DNA from: Hymenoscyphus infarciens
Lineage: Eukaryota; Ascomycota; Leotiomycetes; Helotiales; Helotiaceae
Length of the DNA stretch: 64,000 bases
Reading direction: 5' to 3'
Assembly (NCBI GenBank): GCA_001414345.1
Contig: LLCB01000005.1
Location: 62,001 to 126,000 of the forward strand
Positions 24,401-34,938 of this stretch are shown here, one piece after another; position 1 is the first letter of the stretch; each line of letters opens with the position of its first letter. Under the pieces are notes generated by a model. It was not told where the DNA came from. It was given only the letters and a program-made list of their open reading frames with translations, and did no database searches. The position numbers were made by a program, and so were the translations under genes.

Positions 24401-26275
24401 TACTACTAAAATTAAATAATATACTCTTTTAATCTCTTAACTTTTAACTTTTATATATATATATAGCTTTTCTTCTTATACTACTATTACTACTATAATT
24501 ACTAGAGTTAACGAAATTTATACTAAAATCTATATACGAGCTTAATAATATAAACTATATTTAAGATTAAACTTAGAGCTTATTTAGCTAGTATATATTT
24601 TAGATAGTTTAGTATATATACTATTGAAAAGATATTATAATAATAATAGATAATTTATTATATTTAATACTTTGATATTTACTAAATCGCCTAGTCTATA
24701 TATTTTTAAGCTAGATTATTTGGCTGAATAATCTAATATTTATTTAAAAGATTATTACTATTAAAAAAAGTAATTATTCTATTATTATTAAAACTATAAT
24801 AATTAGAATATTTTCTATTATATCTTTTATTCTTCTACTACTAATACTAGTACTAGAGACTATTATTAATCTTACTAATAATTATAATAAAGAACTAAGT
24901 AATTATAGAATCTATTATTAGATAATTAGATAATTAAATAAATATATACTAAGCTACTTTTAAAAAGTCTTAGTATATTTATTAGATACTTTAATATTAT
25001 TATATAATAAGCTAAATAGGCTTTTAAATAGTTAAATAGATAGATATAAGTATTTTTTAACTCTATACTTATATATAAATCTTATATATATACTAAATAA
25101 GCTCTAAAGTCTATAACTAAAACTAAATAAATAATATTTATTCGCTAATATAAAAGTCTAAAGCTCGAATAGTATATAACCTCGGCTATTTAAGCTTTTA
25201 TAAGATTTAGATAGTTTCTTTATTAAGCTTACTTTATTATTTTTTAGATTAAGAATAAGAGCTATATAAGATTCAACTTAGTAGTATCTAAAATATATTA
25301 AATTAGATAATAGTAAGTATATATAGTTTTATTAAACTAGATTATATTAGTAAAGTACTAGAATATTCTAATATTAATATATATAAGCTATTTCTATTAT
25401 CTCTACTAATATATACTAAAGAAGAGAAACTATCTATATATTCTATAATATAATTTAAAGTAATAGACTATCTAAAAAAAGCGAAATAGATAGCTATATA
25501 GATAAGTTTAATCTTCTTAATTAATTCTTTTTAGAGAGAGAGAGTTTACTATATATACTATAGAGAAAACTATATAATAGATAATACTAGACTACTAATA
25601 AATATACGACGTATTATATAATATATTAATTTTTATAATAAAGATATTCTAGCTTATATCTTCTTCTAATAATTAAAAGAATTAATATTTAAAAGCTATA
25701 TCTAATCTTATATAAACGTAGCTTCTACTTACTTCGATCTCTAATATTTGTTTACTTTTTTAATATTTCTAAATAAGACTTTAACTTAGTATTAGAATAT
25801 ATTTATAATATTTTCTTACTTCTCTTAGAAAAGTAGTCTAAAATCTTATTCTATAATAAACTCTCTTCTTTTAGTTATAATAGAAGTTTATTATTTTAAT
25901 ATATAAATCGCGAATTTCTACTAAGCTTACTTATAACTCGTTCTTATATATATAACTATTCTAAGTCACTTCTATCTCTCTTATTAGAGCTACTTCTAGA
26001 AATATTTTATTACTATATTATTCTACTAGATTTCTATAAAAGTTCTAAATAAAATATAAAAAAGTATATAACTCTTAATAAAGACCTCTTCGCTCTTTTA
26101 GCTACTATTAGACGAGATAGCTATAGTTACTAAAAATATACTATTAAGAGAATAAGTAAAAAGAGTTTCTATATTATTATATTTTATCTTCTTTATCTAC
26201 TTTATTTAATTCTTAGCTATACTAGGCGCTAACTTACTTAAAGTAGCAAAGTAGACTTATTAGAGAGTAGAAAGA
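18410..26275. repeat. RIP island: about 7.9 kb AT-rich, almost free of CpA/TpG
   Basis: From about 18410 to 26275 the sequence changes abruptly to a TA-, CTA- and TAG-rich text. Almost no CA or TG dinucleotides remain; by eye only a few dozen survive (for example TG at 19539 and 24721, CA near 23444 and 25966). CT/AG, CC/GG and some CG dinucleotides remain. This is what RIP acting to near completion on CpA would leave. Because TG is gone there is almost no ATG, and no reading frame of useful length exists. Family copies can still be seen inside as direct and inverted repeats. The original element was probably one or several transposons nested together, but the class cannot be read from what is left. 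Both edges are sharp, within about 10-20 bp. Confidence 0.9.
20310..20640. repeat. mutated inverted-end repeat unit inside the RIP island
   Basis: The left end contains TATTTAGCTTTTAGCTATTA (from about 20332) and the right end contains its inverted counterpart, TAGCTAAAAGCTAAATATAA (about 20605-20624), so the unit is bounded by inverted repeats of about 40 bp. A related direct copy runs from about 23715 to 23980. Inverted-orientation copies of its inner half, recognisable by TACTACTATAGAAGAGGTAT, lie near 19970-20050; weaker ones lie near 20880-20950 and 24250-24330. It looks like a small non-autonomous element or LTR fragment. Confidence 0.5.
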
Positions 26276-27402
26276 GTGGACATTTTGAGCCTTATCCACT
26301 ATTAATCACATCTACATCTTTAAAAAAAAATCCAAAATACGTCAGATAATCGACTGGTTCTCTGGAGATTCATAACTCGATAGCACTTGCAAAAGTCCAA
26401 AAGTTGGGGCAAGAGACTTTGGAGGTATTCTTCCAAGTCATGTAAGTCGATTTGAAACATAGAAAGCTGGGTATGAATTTCTGGAAATTTGGGAAGGACC
26501 GTGATGGTTATAATATATTTCTCGGCTGTACCGCCGCGCGATGAAGAGGTGAAAGGAACAGTTTTCATTTGTGAAAAGGAAAAGAAAAGAGGTAAATACA
26601 ACATTGCGGGGGGGTCGCTGGGAAAGAGAACCATTCCCAGTTCCTGGTTAGAAGTTGAATTGCAACGAACAGACAAGAATACTAGAACACGCTTATAGTG
26701 ACACTTGAGAACTGAAGAGAAAGGGTTAGGGAAGAATCCCCCAGAAACAAACACCAGTAAATCACATCATGAAGACCTGAATTATTTTGTCGATGTTTTT
26801 ATTAATTGAGTTCACCACAACTGAGAACCGGATTGAGAGAGTACATTGATTAAATTCCAAAGAGCAAGCGGGGATACTCACCATAGAACAGTACAAACAG
26901 TCCTTGTGCGAAACTACCGCACCACACCAGGACAGAGAAAATTATCGTCGCACCTAAAAACAAAGAACTTTTTTCCCCTCCACTCCAAACCAAGCAAAAA
27001 CATGATGAATTCCTCAAAGCCCACAAGAAGCTCGATCCGCTCCAAGATATCTACCCAGAAGATAGAAAATAAGGAGGTTCATTTCGACTTCGTGATATGT
27101 TCAAAGCCCACAGGAAAATGTTCAAGGTATCCCAAACGCCCACTATATGCATCATAAAAGCTCAAGTCCCCAGTGTGTCAAGGGAGGATCGGGACAGCCA
27201 CAAGCCAACAAACGAAGCCCACTGTGTAATGTCTCAAGCCCACAAGTCTGATCTCAATGCCCACAGCTGCTATCAGAAGCAGAGAAGTCAAAAGAGCCCA
27301 CAACCCACAAAGCCAACGAACAACCCACGGGACAGTATAGAATGGTACCGAAATATCAATCTAGAGTGCGGCATACATGGACAGCCCACTAACAGCCTTC
27401 GC
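26276..27402. other. gene-free flank; 3' region of the nucleolin-like gene with GCCCAC cluster
   Basis: Normal composition resumes at 26276. A 144-codon minus-strand frame (26320-26754) next to the island edge has no family I recognise and may be a remnant. From about 27014 to 27390 the motif GCCCAC(A/T) occurs about nine times on the plus strand (near 27018, 27108, 27139, 27219, 27240, 27259, 27296 and 27384), often as CAAAGCCCACA. In the sense of the minus-strand gene upstream this is a run of TGTGGGC in its likely 3' untranslated region. Confidence 0.5.
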
Positions 27403-29040
27403 TTAGAAGGTCTGCTTCTTGCCTTGGAAATCTCCAAAGCCTCCACGGTTGGTGCTTCCACCACGACCGCCACGAGCACCTCCGCGTCCTCCACGATCAC
27501 CGAATCCTCCTCGGGATCCTCCACGTCCGCCTCCGCGGCCACCTCCACGTCCTCCACGGTCGCCAAAGCCACCACGTCCGCCTCCACGGCCACCACCTCG
27601 TCCACCACCAGCAGCACGGTCTGGCTTAGGAGTAGCATAGTCAAGTCTGACTGGACGACCGGCAATATCTTGTCCCTTCATGGCCTCGAAAGCAGCCTTG
27701 GCTCCATCGATAGAGTCAAAAGTAACATATCCGAATCCCTTGGGGTTACCAGAGTCCCTACACGTTGTTAGAATGAATAAGAATCATGACATGGTTTGAG
27801 TACTTACATATCAGTTGGGAGTCTGACGTTGATTACAGTTCCGTGCTCTCCAAATGCCTCTCCAACAGCGTCTTGATCAGCATCGAATGACAAGTTGCCG
27901 ACGAAGAGAGTGTCAGAGGGTGGGTTTTGGGAATCACCAAAGGTCTTGGCACGGTTGTCGGCACGATCGCGAGGAGCGTCGTTGTTTCGTGGGGTAGAGA
28001 AGTCAACGTTGGCCTCACGACCATCAATCATAGAGCCCTTCTTGGCAGCGAGAGCAGCGGCGGCAGAGGCAGAGCTATCAAACTCAACGTAACCGAAACC
28101 CTTGGAGCGGCCAGACTCTCTATCAGTGAGAACGTTGGCGCGGGTGATGGTTCCAAACTCCTCGAACTCTCTGTACAACCACTCGTCATCAATGTTCCAG
28201 CTCAAGTTACCAACAAACAAGTTCTTGCTTCCAGTGTCCTCAACTTCCTCGGTCTTTGCCTTCTTGGTGGTAGCCTCTGGCTCGTCATCAGCCTTGCGCT
28301 TCTTGGATGGGGCGGCCTCGGCCTCGCTCTCAGAGTCGCTGGAATCAGAGTCGGAGTCGGATCCAGAGGACTCGTCCTTCTTGGCCTTAACAGCAGGTGT
28401 CTCGGCTTCGCTGGAGGAATCATCAGAGTCGGAATCGGAACCGGATGAGGAATCCTCCTAAGGTAATTGTTAGTGTGACGAACATCGGATGGATGGATGG
28501 ATAACATACAGTAGCCTTGGCGACAGCTTTTGCGGCACCGTTAACAGCCTTCTTGGTGGTCTCGACGGCCTTCTTGACTACAGGTTTAGCCTCCTCCTCA
28601 GACTCGCTGTCGGAAGATTCATCACTGTCGGGCTTTGAATTGGTAGAGTCAGAATCGGATGCCTCAGAATCATCGTCTGATGAATCAGAAGAATCGGAAT
28701 CAGACTTAGCTACCTTCTTTGCGACAACGGCCTTGCCATTTGCCTTTCCGTTGGTCTTGCCATTGGCGACTGGCTTTGCGACGACCTTCTCCTCCTCAGA
28801 CTCGGAAGCAGAGCTGTCCTCGGACTCGCTGTCGGAGGATGGGGTTGGCTCCTTGACAACCTTCTTGGACTTCTTGGAGTCTTTGGCAGAGACCTTGGTG
28901 GCAGTGTCTTTGGCGATGGCCTTGGACTTGGCAATTGGGGTCTGAGAAGGTTTAGTGATTGATGCATTTTTGACTTTTGAAATTGATTTGACCTCAGACT
29001 TGGACTTGCTGCCAGTCTTGGTATCCTTGGTCTTTCCCAT
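27403..29040 (-). CDS. nucleolin-like RNA-binding protein (Nsr1/Gar2 type)
   Basis: Minus-strand exons 29040-28510, 28457-27808 and 27757-27403 give 511 residues; both introns are about 50 bp (GTATGT...TTAG and GTAAGT...GTAG). The N-terminal half alternates Lys-rich stretches with acidic Ser/Asp/Glu blocks such as DSDSSDSSDDDSE. Two RRM domains follow, at about 255-330 (RNP2 LFVGNL, RNP1 KGFGYVEF) and 360-435 (RNP2 LFVGNL, RNP1 KGFGYVTF). The C-terminus is a glycine/arginine-rich RGG domain of about 60 residues. This order is that of yeast Nsr1 and fission yeast Gar2, nucleolar proteins needed for pre-rRNA processing and 40S assembly. The acidic Ser blocks are typical casein kinase 2 targets. 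The gene diverges from the complex I gene at 29473. Family membership is confident; which yeast name fits best is not certain. Confidence 0.95.
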
Positions 29041-29472
29041 TTTGATGATTGGGGGGGTGTGTGTGTATGTGGGAAGGGTAGAATGGATGGAATTGAGGGA
29101 GGAAGAATGAGGTTGGCGGAAGAGTTGGATGGAAAAATGTGAAGGGAAGATGGAGAGGTTGGGGGGGAAGACTTGAAATATATCGCGAGGCGGTGGGCGA
29201 AAGCTCTTATCGCGCAAGAAAAATTTCTGCGTTTATCTGTTAGCGGGGAGCGCTAGTGCTCAAACTGGCATTAGCGTAAATGTATGCCAAGACGAACGAC
29301 ATCCTCAGCACGTGACACTGAAACTGTGAGCTTGACGAACCTCAAAGCCTGGATTACGAAGGGTGCTGCGGAATCTCAATATTGGAATTGACAGCCAAAC
29401 CAACCGACAACTCAAGTCTCCTGCATACCTAGTCAAACCCCCTACAAAACCATCCCTCTGCCGTTCCTCAAT

Positions 29473-29898
29473 ATGGCCCCAACTCCCGAGTCCGCCGCCT
29501 TCCTGGCGAAGAAGCCTACAGTTCCACCGACCTTTGACGGAGTCGATTACGATGATACCAAGCGATTTAAGCAGGCGCAAGATGCAATCATCAGAGAGCA
29601 ATGGGTCAAGAGCATGATGGCGCGATTGGTCAGAGAGGAGCTTGGAAAGTGTTATTACCGGGAAGGAGTCAACCACCTGGAGAAGTGCGGAGTGCTACGA
29701 GGTAAGCTTGCTTGCGCCTTGAAGGTTGGCGTTTTGGGGGAACTATAACATCAGGTTCTGGAGGAAGTTTTGACATTGAACCTGACTGAACATTGACTTA
29801 TAGAACGTTATTTCGAGCTTTTGAAGGAATCGAAGATTCGGGGATACCTGTTCGAGCAAACAAACTACATCACGAAACAACAAGAAAATGGGAAGTGA
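29473..29898 (+). CDS. NADH:ubiquinone oxidoreductase NDUFB10-type (PDSW, 12 kDa) subunit
   Basis: Exons 29473-29701 and 29804-29898 give 107 residues. The intron of 102 bp has a GTAAGC donor and a TATAG acceptor; joining gives ...VLRERYFELLKESKIRGYLFEQ without a break. The sequence matches the fungal accessory complex I subunit related to NDUFB10 in length and in the conserved block QWVKSMMARLVREELGKCYYREGVNHLEKC. Cys60 and Cys72 are in the expected places for a subunit on the intermembrane-space side. It would sit in the distal part of the membrane arm of complex I and help assembly, not catalysis. It shares a 432-bp divergent promoter with the nucleolin-like gene. Confidence 0.9.
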
Positions 29899-30607
29899 GG
29901 AATTATGGGCGGATCTTCTGGGACGATTGGAGGGAATGGGATCTTTAGCGCTTCAATTGGAAGAAACGCGCTTGTATGATGAAGCCAGAGCTCAATGGTA
30001 GAATGGAATACAAGCTGCCACCGATCACCGGCTTGTGTTTTAGGGAATTGAAGTTGGTCACTGCTTCGAATATCGCCTACTGTATATAACAAGATCTTAC
30101 AACTGTGAACTACCTACTTATCTTTGGCCTTTTAATTGGTCATGAGGCCTGATTTTCTGAGCTTGAAGCCCACCTAGGTTTCGGTTCTACAAACAACCCC
30201 TCTACTAATACAGAAGCTACTAAACTTCGGAGAGAGTCAAAAGAAGCGTACAAAGAGGCTAGAATAATCGGTTTTCCATTCATTGAAAATTGATACAATG
30301 CTTGACTAGGAAGGCTTTCGTAGAAGCTCTCAAAGCTTGACTTTCCTTCTTCATATCGCCTCTTTTGGTCCCAGTGGATCAACTCAATCAACCGACAGCA
30401 GTTATGATCTCCCGTTAAACATGCCCAAAGGAGTTGTTTGAAATAAACTCGAGTTGAAGACCTGCAAGTTTCAGTGACCAAAGCGCATCCAAAATCTAGG
30501 TATATTGCCAGCACCCCCGTCCCAACCCGGCCACCGGAGCACATCTAAACTTTTTGAGCTCACAATTCCATCTCGAAACCGCATCAATCGCCCACAACAA
30601 CCCAACA
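29899..30607. other. intergenic between complex I subunit and mL54
   Basis: This is the 3' flank of the first gene and promoter of the second. A 134-codon minus-strand frame (30140-30544) crosses the promoter but has no recognisable domain; I do not call it. Confidence 0.5.
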
Positions 30608-31399
30608 ATGATCTGTCGTTCCTGTCTCCGAAAGGGTTTCTCCCTGAGGCCCTCCCTCCCAATTCGCGCATTCACAACAACCTCCCCCTTTCTCTCAACC
30701 TCCATACCACCACTATCAACACCCGCCCCTACACCCTCATCCTCAAATCCAGCCTCCTCAGCAACACCAATTATCTCAACCCCCTCCCTCAGCACACCTC
30801 TAAAACCCAAAGCTCCAAAAGCAGCAGCGATACCGGTGTCCTCATGCCCTGCGGGCAAGGTAATGAAGGGGATAAACTATATACAAGGACGAGATGACCC
30901 CGTTGCGTTGGCGGAGGAGGAGTACCCTGAGTGGTTATGGAGAATTTTAGATGCGAAGAAGTCCTCAACAGGCGAGGGAGAGGACAGCGGGGAGGGGGAT
31001 GAATTTTGTACGTCCTTTCCAACCCCCGATTCCTATGCATTCCCACCTTACTTCCTTATCCCAATCCATCTGCTCTAACCCAATTCCCCTTCCAATTCCA
31101 TTCAAAGAAACAAATAACTAACGCGGGTGCGTGTTTGAATAGCCAAATCCAAGAAACTCCGTCGAAAAGCAGCCAAGCGCCAACGCAAACTCGAAGCAGC
31201 CCTCCTAGCATCAGGCGACACCTCCATCTTCGAGCCCAAGATCCCACTCACGCAGCAATCGATCGATCTCCCTTCTAACGAGGAGGGTACCGTGGAGGGA
31301 GCATTGGGTGCTGTGGCGGGCAGAGAGGAGATTAGGAAGGCGATGAGGCAGGAACGGAGGAAGGCTATTAAGACGAAGAATTATTTGAAGAGTATGTAG
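30608..31399 (+). CDS. MRPL37: mitochondrial large-subunit ribosomal protein mL54 (MRPL37)
   Basis: Exons 30608-31007 and 31143-31399 give 218 residues; the 135-bp intron has GTACGT and GAATAG ends. The start MICRSCLRKGFSLRPSLPIRAF is a typical mitochondrial targeting sequence, and the upstream in-frame ATG at 30554 would put non-targeting residues ahead of it. After a Ser/Pro/Thr-rich linker comes the family block CPAGKVMKGINYIQGRDDPVALAEEEYPEWLWRIL at about 95-130. Then comes the basic RNA-binding end KSKKLRRKAAKRQRKLEAALLASGD and REEIRKAMRQERRKAIKTKNYLKSM. These fit the fungal mL54/Ribosomal_L37 family. The protein acts in mitochondrial translation. Confidence 0.92.
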
Positions 31400-31995
31400 G
31401 CTTTTTGAATGGTTATGGGCTGTGGTGGACCATGGGGATGGTTTGGGGAGAGCAATATGTTAGGCTGGTTGAAAAGGAAGTTGGAAGGGAGTGAGATGCT
31501 TGGGTGTGGATGAGAGGTGAAAGGCACAGAAGAGCAGATCTGGGACTATATCTCATGTTGTAGCATACCCGGAAGGGAAAAGAGGCTGTGTAGAAGAACA
31601 CTTCCATGCCACTTGTATGTTTGTAAGTATTGTGTAAGAAATTAGAGATCTGTACAAAACACGCAAAACACCATTGAAGAAGATACTAGAGTTTATTGCC
31701 CAATTTGGGTTCATAGCTTGGCTCCAATGCTCCCAGGTTACCAAGGATCTGTAACAGCAGGCCCTCAAATTCATCGAATAGGCTAAAAATGGCTAGAAAC
31801 GCCATCAATATCTCCAACCCGCATCGAAATCTATTTATCTACGAGTTGATCCATCGATCATTCTCCCCGCTGAAATATGGCTATGCAGAGCGCTTCCGCA
31901 TGCCATCTATCTGTACATACTAATACAGCCCTCAACTCCTGCCCCAACCTAATGAATGGCTTATTGATCTGTAACTCCGCCTTCAATTACAATCC
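31400..31995. other. convergent intergenic region between mL54 and TAF7
   Basis: The two genes end toward each other over this 596 bp. It holds both 3' flanks; no further feature is seen. Confidence 0.5.
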
Positions 31996-33561
31996 TCAAT
32001 ATTCATCTCCCTCTCCAATGGATGACTTCTTGATCTGTAATTCAGCCTTCAACTTTCGGGCGTTATCCTCCAATCTTCGCTTCAGAATTGGATTCTGTTG
32101 CGTAGCGATTTGGGCCTGAGCATTCTCAATCTTCTTTTCCAAATCCGCGATATCTTCCTTGACACCATCGATTTCAAGAAGTCGGGCTTTCTCCTCTTCG
32201 TCCATTTCTTCCTCGTCGTCATCGTCATCATCGTCATCTCCCTCGATAGACTCATCGCCGCTGTCTTCTTCTTCCTCTGGCACAGGTGCTGCGTTTTCAC
32301 CGGATGGTAAGGGTGTGGCTGCGGTAGTAGACATAGGTGTTGATGCTTCCATTTTGCCTGCTTCAAGCTCGGCCTCCATCTCAGCTATCAAAGCATCGTC
32401 ATCTTCCTCCTCCTCCTCTTCGTTATGATGAGTAGTATTGAAGTAGCCCGGTTGCTGTGAAATATCGTCCTCTTCTCCCTCGGCATCTTCGTCCTCGGAG
32501 TATTCGTCTTCGTCGTTGTCTCCACCAGGACTACTTCCTGGGGCGGGACTGTACATTTGACTTCTCCTCTCTGCATTCTCATCAATCATCTCCCATTTCG
32601 AGGATTCCGCGTTCGCATCATCATCCAAAAGTCTCTGAACGGTCCTCTCCACGGCCTCAATCGCAGTTCTGCTAACTCGTTTTCTAAAGCGTCGCTTCCG
32701 AGCAAAATGCATCGGGGGCGTAATACCGTGAGGATAGGCAAAAGACTTGGGGTCAACCTCCTTTGGAAGTGGGAATGTCTTTGCTTCTTCTTCCTTCTTG
32801 ATGGGCGCAACAACCCACAGCATCTGACAGATATCCGCACTCTTCCACCATCCGCGCTTGTCCCAACTCTTCATGCCTTCGATGATACAGGGTAAGTCGA
32901 CCAGAATAGCGGCGTAACATCGACCTCGAATGGTGATTACCGCTCGTCGCGCGTCAGGCCCAAAGAACTTCATTTGTATATCCGGACCCCCTGCTGAAAT
33001 CGGCATGCCTATTTTCTTCTCGATGATCATTTGTCGCAGGTAATCGCAGTCATCTCCAGGTAGCAGTCGCAAGATATATTCCTCCTCTTCCATCGGATCG
33101 ATTTCATGGTCGCTAGCCTCTGAATCGTATCCATCTCCTGGGATTCTCGGCTTGGGTTTCCCCTTGGCCTTCACCTTGAACCCTCCATTTACATTAATTG
33201 GAGTCTGCGGGACCGGGGTCTTTGGAGTTTTGGCACCAGAGATACTGAGCTTGAGTTTCTTTGGGAGGGGCGCCTGGACCGCAATCGTAGATCCTGTTGC
33301 CTGGTCGTCCTCGCTTTCCTCTCGCTCTCTCTTCTTGCTCTCTGCGAGTTTGGCGCTTGGTTTCGATGCTCTGCCGGCCTTCGATTTTTTCGGTTTGGGC
33401 TCTACTACAGCGGGTTTTGGGGTAGATTTGGTGGTAAATTTGAGTTTTGGCCGTGAACCTCCTGGTGTGGCAGTTGCTGGAGTTGCTGGTGATTGAGCTG
33501 CGCCAATGCCGGCACCGTTGCCAGCGCCAGTATTAACCTTCAACTTGACTTTAAGACTCAT
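31996..33561 (-). CDS. TAF7: TFIID subunit TAF7 (TAFII55)
   Basis: A single exon of 521 residues. The N-terminus is Lys/Pro-rich and disordered. The TAFII55 N-terminal domain starts near residue 155 with EEEYILRLLPGDDCDYLRQMIIEKK and runs through FFGPDARRAVITIRGRCYAAILVDLPCIIEGMKSWDKRGWWKSADICQMLWV and HGITPPMHFARKRRFRK, near residue 300. This is the conserved core that binds TAF1. Long acidic stretches of Glu/Asp follow (for example EDEYSEDEDAEGEEDD and GDDDDDDDDEEEMDEEEK). A C-terminal coiled coil (GVKEDIADLEKKIENAQAQIATQQNPILKRRLEDNARKLKAELQ) completes it. The protein is part of TFIID, where it restrains TAF1 before initiation. It diverges from the TAF3-like gene at 34066. Confidence 0.96.
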   Translation of the reverse strand: MSLKVKLKVNTGAGNGAGIGAAQSPATPATATPGGSRPKLKFTTKSTPKPAVVEPKPKKSKAGRASKPSAKLAESKKREREESEDDQATGSTIAVQAPLPKKLKLSISGAKTPKTPVPQTPINVNGGFKVKAKGKPKPRIPGDGYDSEASDHEIDPMEEEEYILRLLPGDDCDYLRQMIIEKKIGMPISAGGPDIQMKFFGPDARRAVITIRGRCYAAILVDLPCIIEGMKSWDKRGWWKSADICQMLWVVAPIKKEEEAKTFPLPKEVDPKSFAYPHGITPPMHFARKRRFRKRVSRTAIEAVERTVQRLLDDDANAESSKWEMIDENAERRSQMYSPAPGSSPGGDNDEDEYSEDEDAEGEEDDISQQPGYFNTTHHNEEEEEEDDDALIAEMEAELEAGKMEASTPMSTTAATPLPSGENAAPVPEEEEDSGDESIEGDDDDDDDDEEEMDEEEKARLLEIDGVKEDIADLEKKIENAQAQIATQQNPILKRRLEDNARKLKAELQIKKSSIGEGDEY

Positions 33562-34065
33562 GATGACCGATATCGATCGTGATCCTGCTCATGCAGAGTA
33601 TTGTAGGTGGTACAATAAGGTGGTGGGCGTTGTGCGTTGTGGTCTTTGAGAGGATGCATATGACAAGGCTGGCAAGGGTGGAAATATTCTAGAGCGGGAC
33701 AGGGCAGCTCTCCTACGGTTGCTCACGAAAACCACTAGCGCAATTTGCTGCCAAAATGCCAATTCACTCCAAGTACCTAGACTCTATTTACCATGCACGC
33801 ACTCTTTTGGACCTGCCCCTCTTCCCTTCACCTTAGGCTTGACAATTACACCCAAGATTGTCAATTGCTACAGATACAGAATATTCTGGCCATGAAGAAC
33901 TTCACATCTTTTGTCCCTTGACCTTGCTGAATTGCTTCAAAGCTTGCGTCCGCAATTGCGATAACGGGACCCTCTCTACCAGACAGACAGCAGCACCACA
34001 ACCTCCCAGAATTTAGAACAGAACCAGCCAGAAATCCAGCAAACTGGCACCATTACCTTCAGACA
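33562..34065. promoter_or_regulatory. 504-bp divergent promoter shared by TAF7 and TAF3-like genes
   Basis: The two start codons face away from each other across 504 bp with no gene between. No TATA-like box was recognised with confidence. A CGCAATTGCG-type near-palindrome lies near 33950. Confidence 0.6.
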
Positions 34066-34759
34066 ATGACAAACCCTCAAGCTTTGCACCACGCTCTCTT
34101 GCGCCCATGTGTGCTCCACGTGCTGCGCGCAGCTGGATTCCACTCGACGAAGCCCTCGGTCCTCGATGCCTTTACAGATATCGCAGCGAGGTTTATGGTC
34201 ACAATCGCCGAATCCGCTTTGGCTCACTCTGATGTCAATCATGCCGACGAACCCGATCTAGCCTTTGATATCACCCTACAAGATGTGCGAATGGCAATGG
34301 AATCATGCGGTGTAATCTACCCAGAAATGCCGTTGGGAGAGCAGGAATACTTGGGCCAAGAAGACACTCGGGGCGTGGATGAGTTCATTAGTTGGGCACA
34401 AGGCCCGCGAAATCGCGAAATTAGGAGGATCGCGCTCGAAGGAGGAGATGGAGCGAAGGATGATTATCTGACTGGTGAATTTGCATGTTTTAAGCGTCGT
34501 TTTCATACATTAACAAAATATAGTTCTCAAGAAGAAACACAGCACAACCGATGAGGATACAAGATACAATGGCACAATCTTAGGGAAACCCGCTGAACCT
34601 CGACCCATCAAAATAGAAGGTGGTGAATTCGAGAGTATATCAGAATATACAGAGAAGCTACGGACCGAAAACACCCTCAAATCCATGGTGTCATCTCGAC
34701 GGCAGTCCAGCGCTCTCAGCTCCCTCGGGGACGAAATTATGGAGGAAATGGATTTCTAG
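34066..34759 (+). CDS. TAF3: TFIID subunit TAF3-like histone-fold protein
   Basis: Exons 34066-34474 and 34524-34759 give 214 residues; the 49-bp intron (GTGAAT...TATAG) joins DYLT to VLKKKHSTTDEDTRYNGTILG. The N-terminal Bromo_TP histone fold covers about residues 5-90: HALLRPCVLHVLRAAGFHSTKPSVLDAFTDIAARFMVTIAESAL and FDITLQDVRMAMESCGVI. This is the TAF3-type fold that pairs with TAF10. The segment after it (LGQEDTRGVDEFISWAQGPRNREIRRIAL) is conserved in fungal TAF3 homologues. Like other fungal versions it has no PHD finger. A related Spt7-type SAGA protein is less likely, because no bromodomain is present and the length fits TAF3. Confidence 0.88.
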
Positions 34760-34938
34760 TGGTTGTGCAGTTGTTTGATGCATTGCGACGGCGTTCGGTT
34801 GGGGTTGCTTGAAGCGTTGGGCATCGTTTGGTACGTATGATACATGGCTCTGTCCGATCAAGAGAGGTAGTAGGACTCAATGAAAGTTCCCCGTCACTCT
34901 CAATTTGCTCTTACTCCCCGTTTCTCCTTTTCCTTCCC

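Noticed and set aside
18410..26275. Possible mitochondrial or organelle insertion
   Set aside because: The loss of one dinucleotide type (CA/TG) fits RIP better than organelle composition, and no organelle gene text is readable.
26320..26754. 144-codon minus-strand frame at the edge of the RIP island
   Set aside because: It might be a gene remnant, but nothing in it can be recognised, so it is not called as CDS.
30140..30544. 134-codon minus-strand frame over the mL54 promoter
   Set aside because: No domain, and it is antisense to the leader of a well supported gene.
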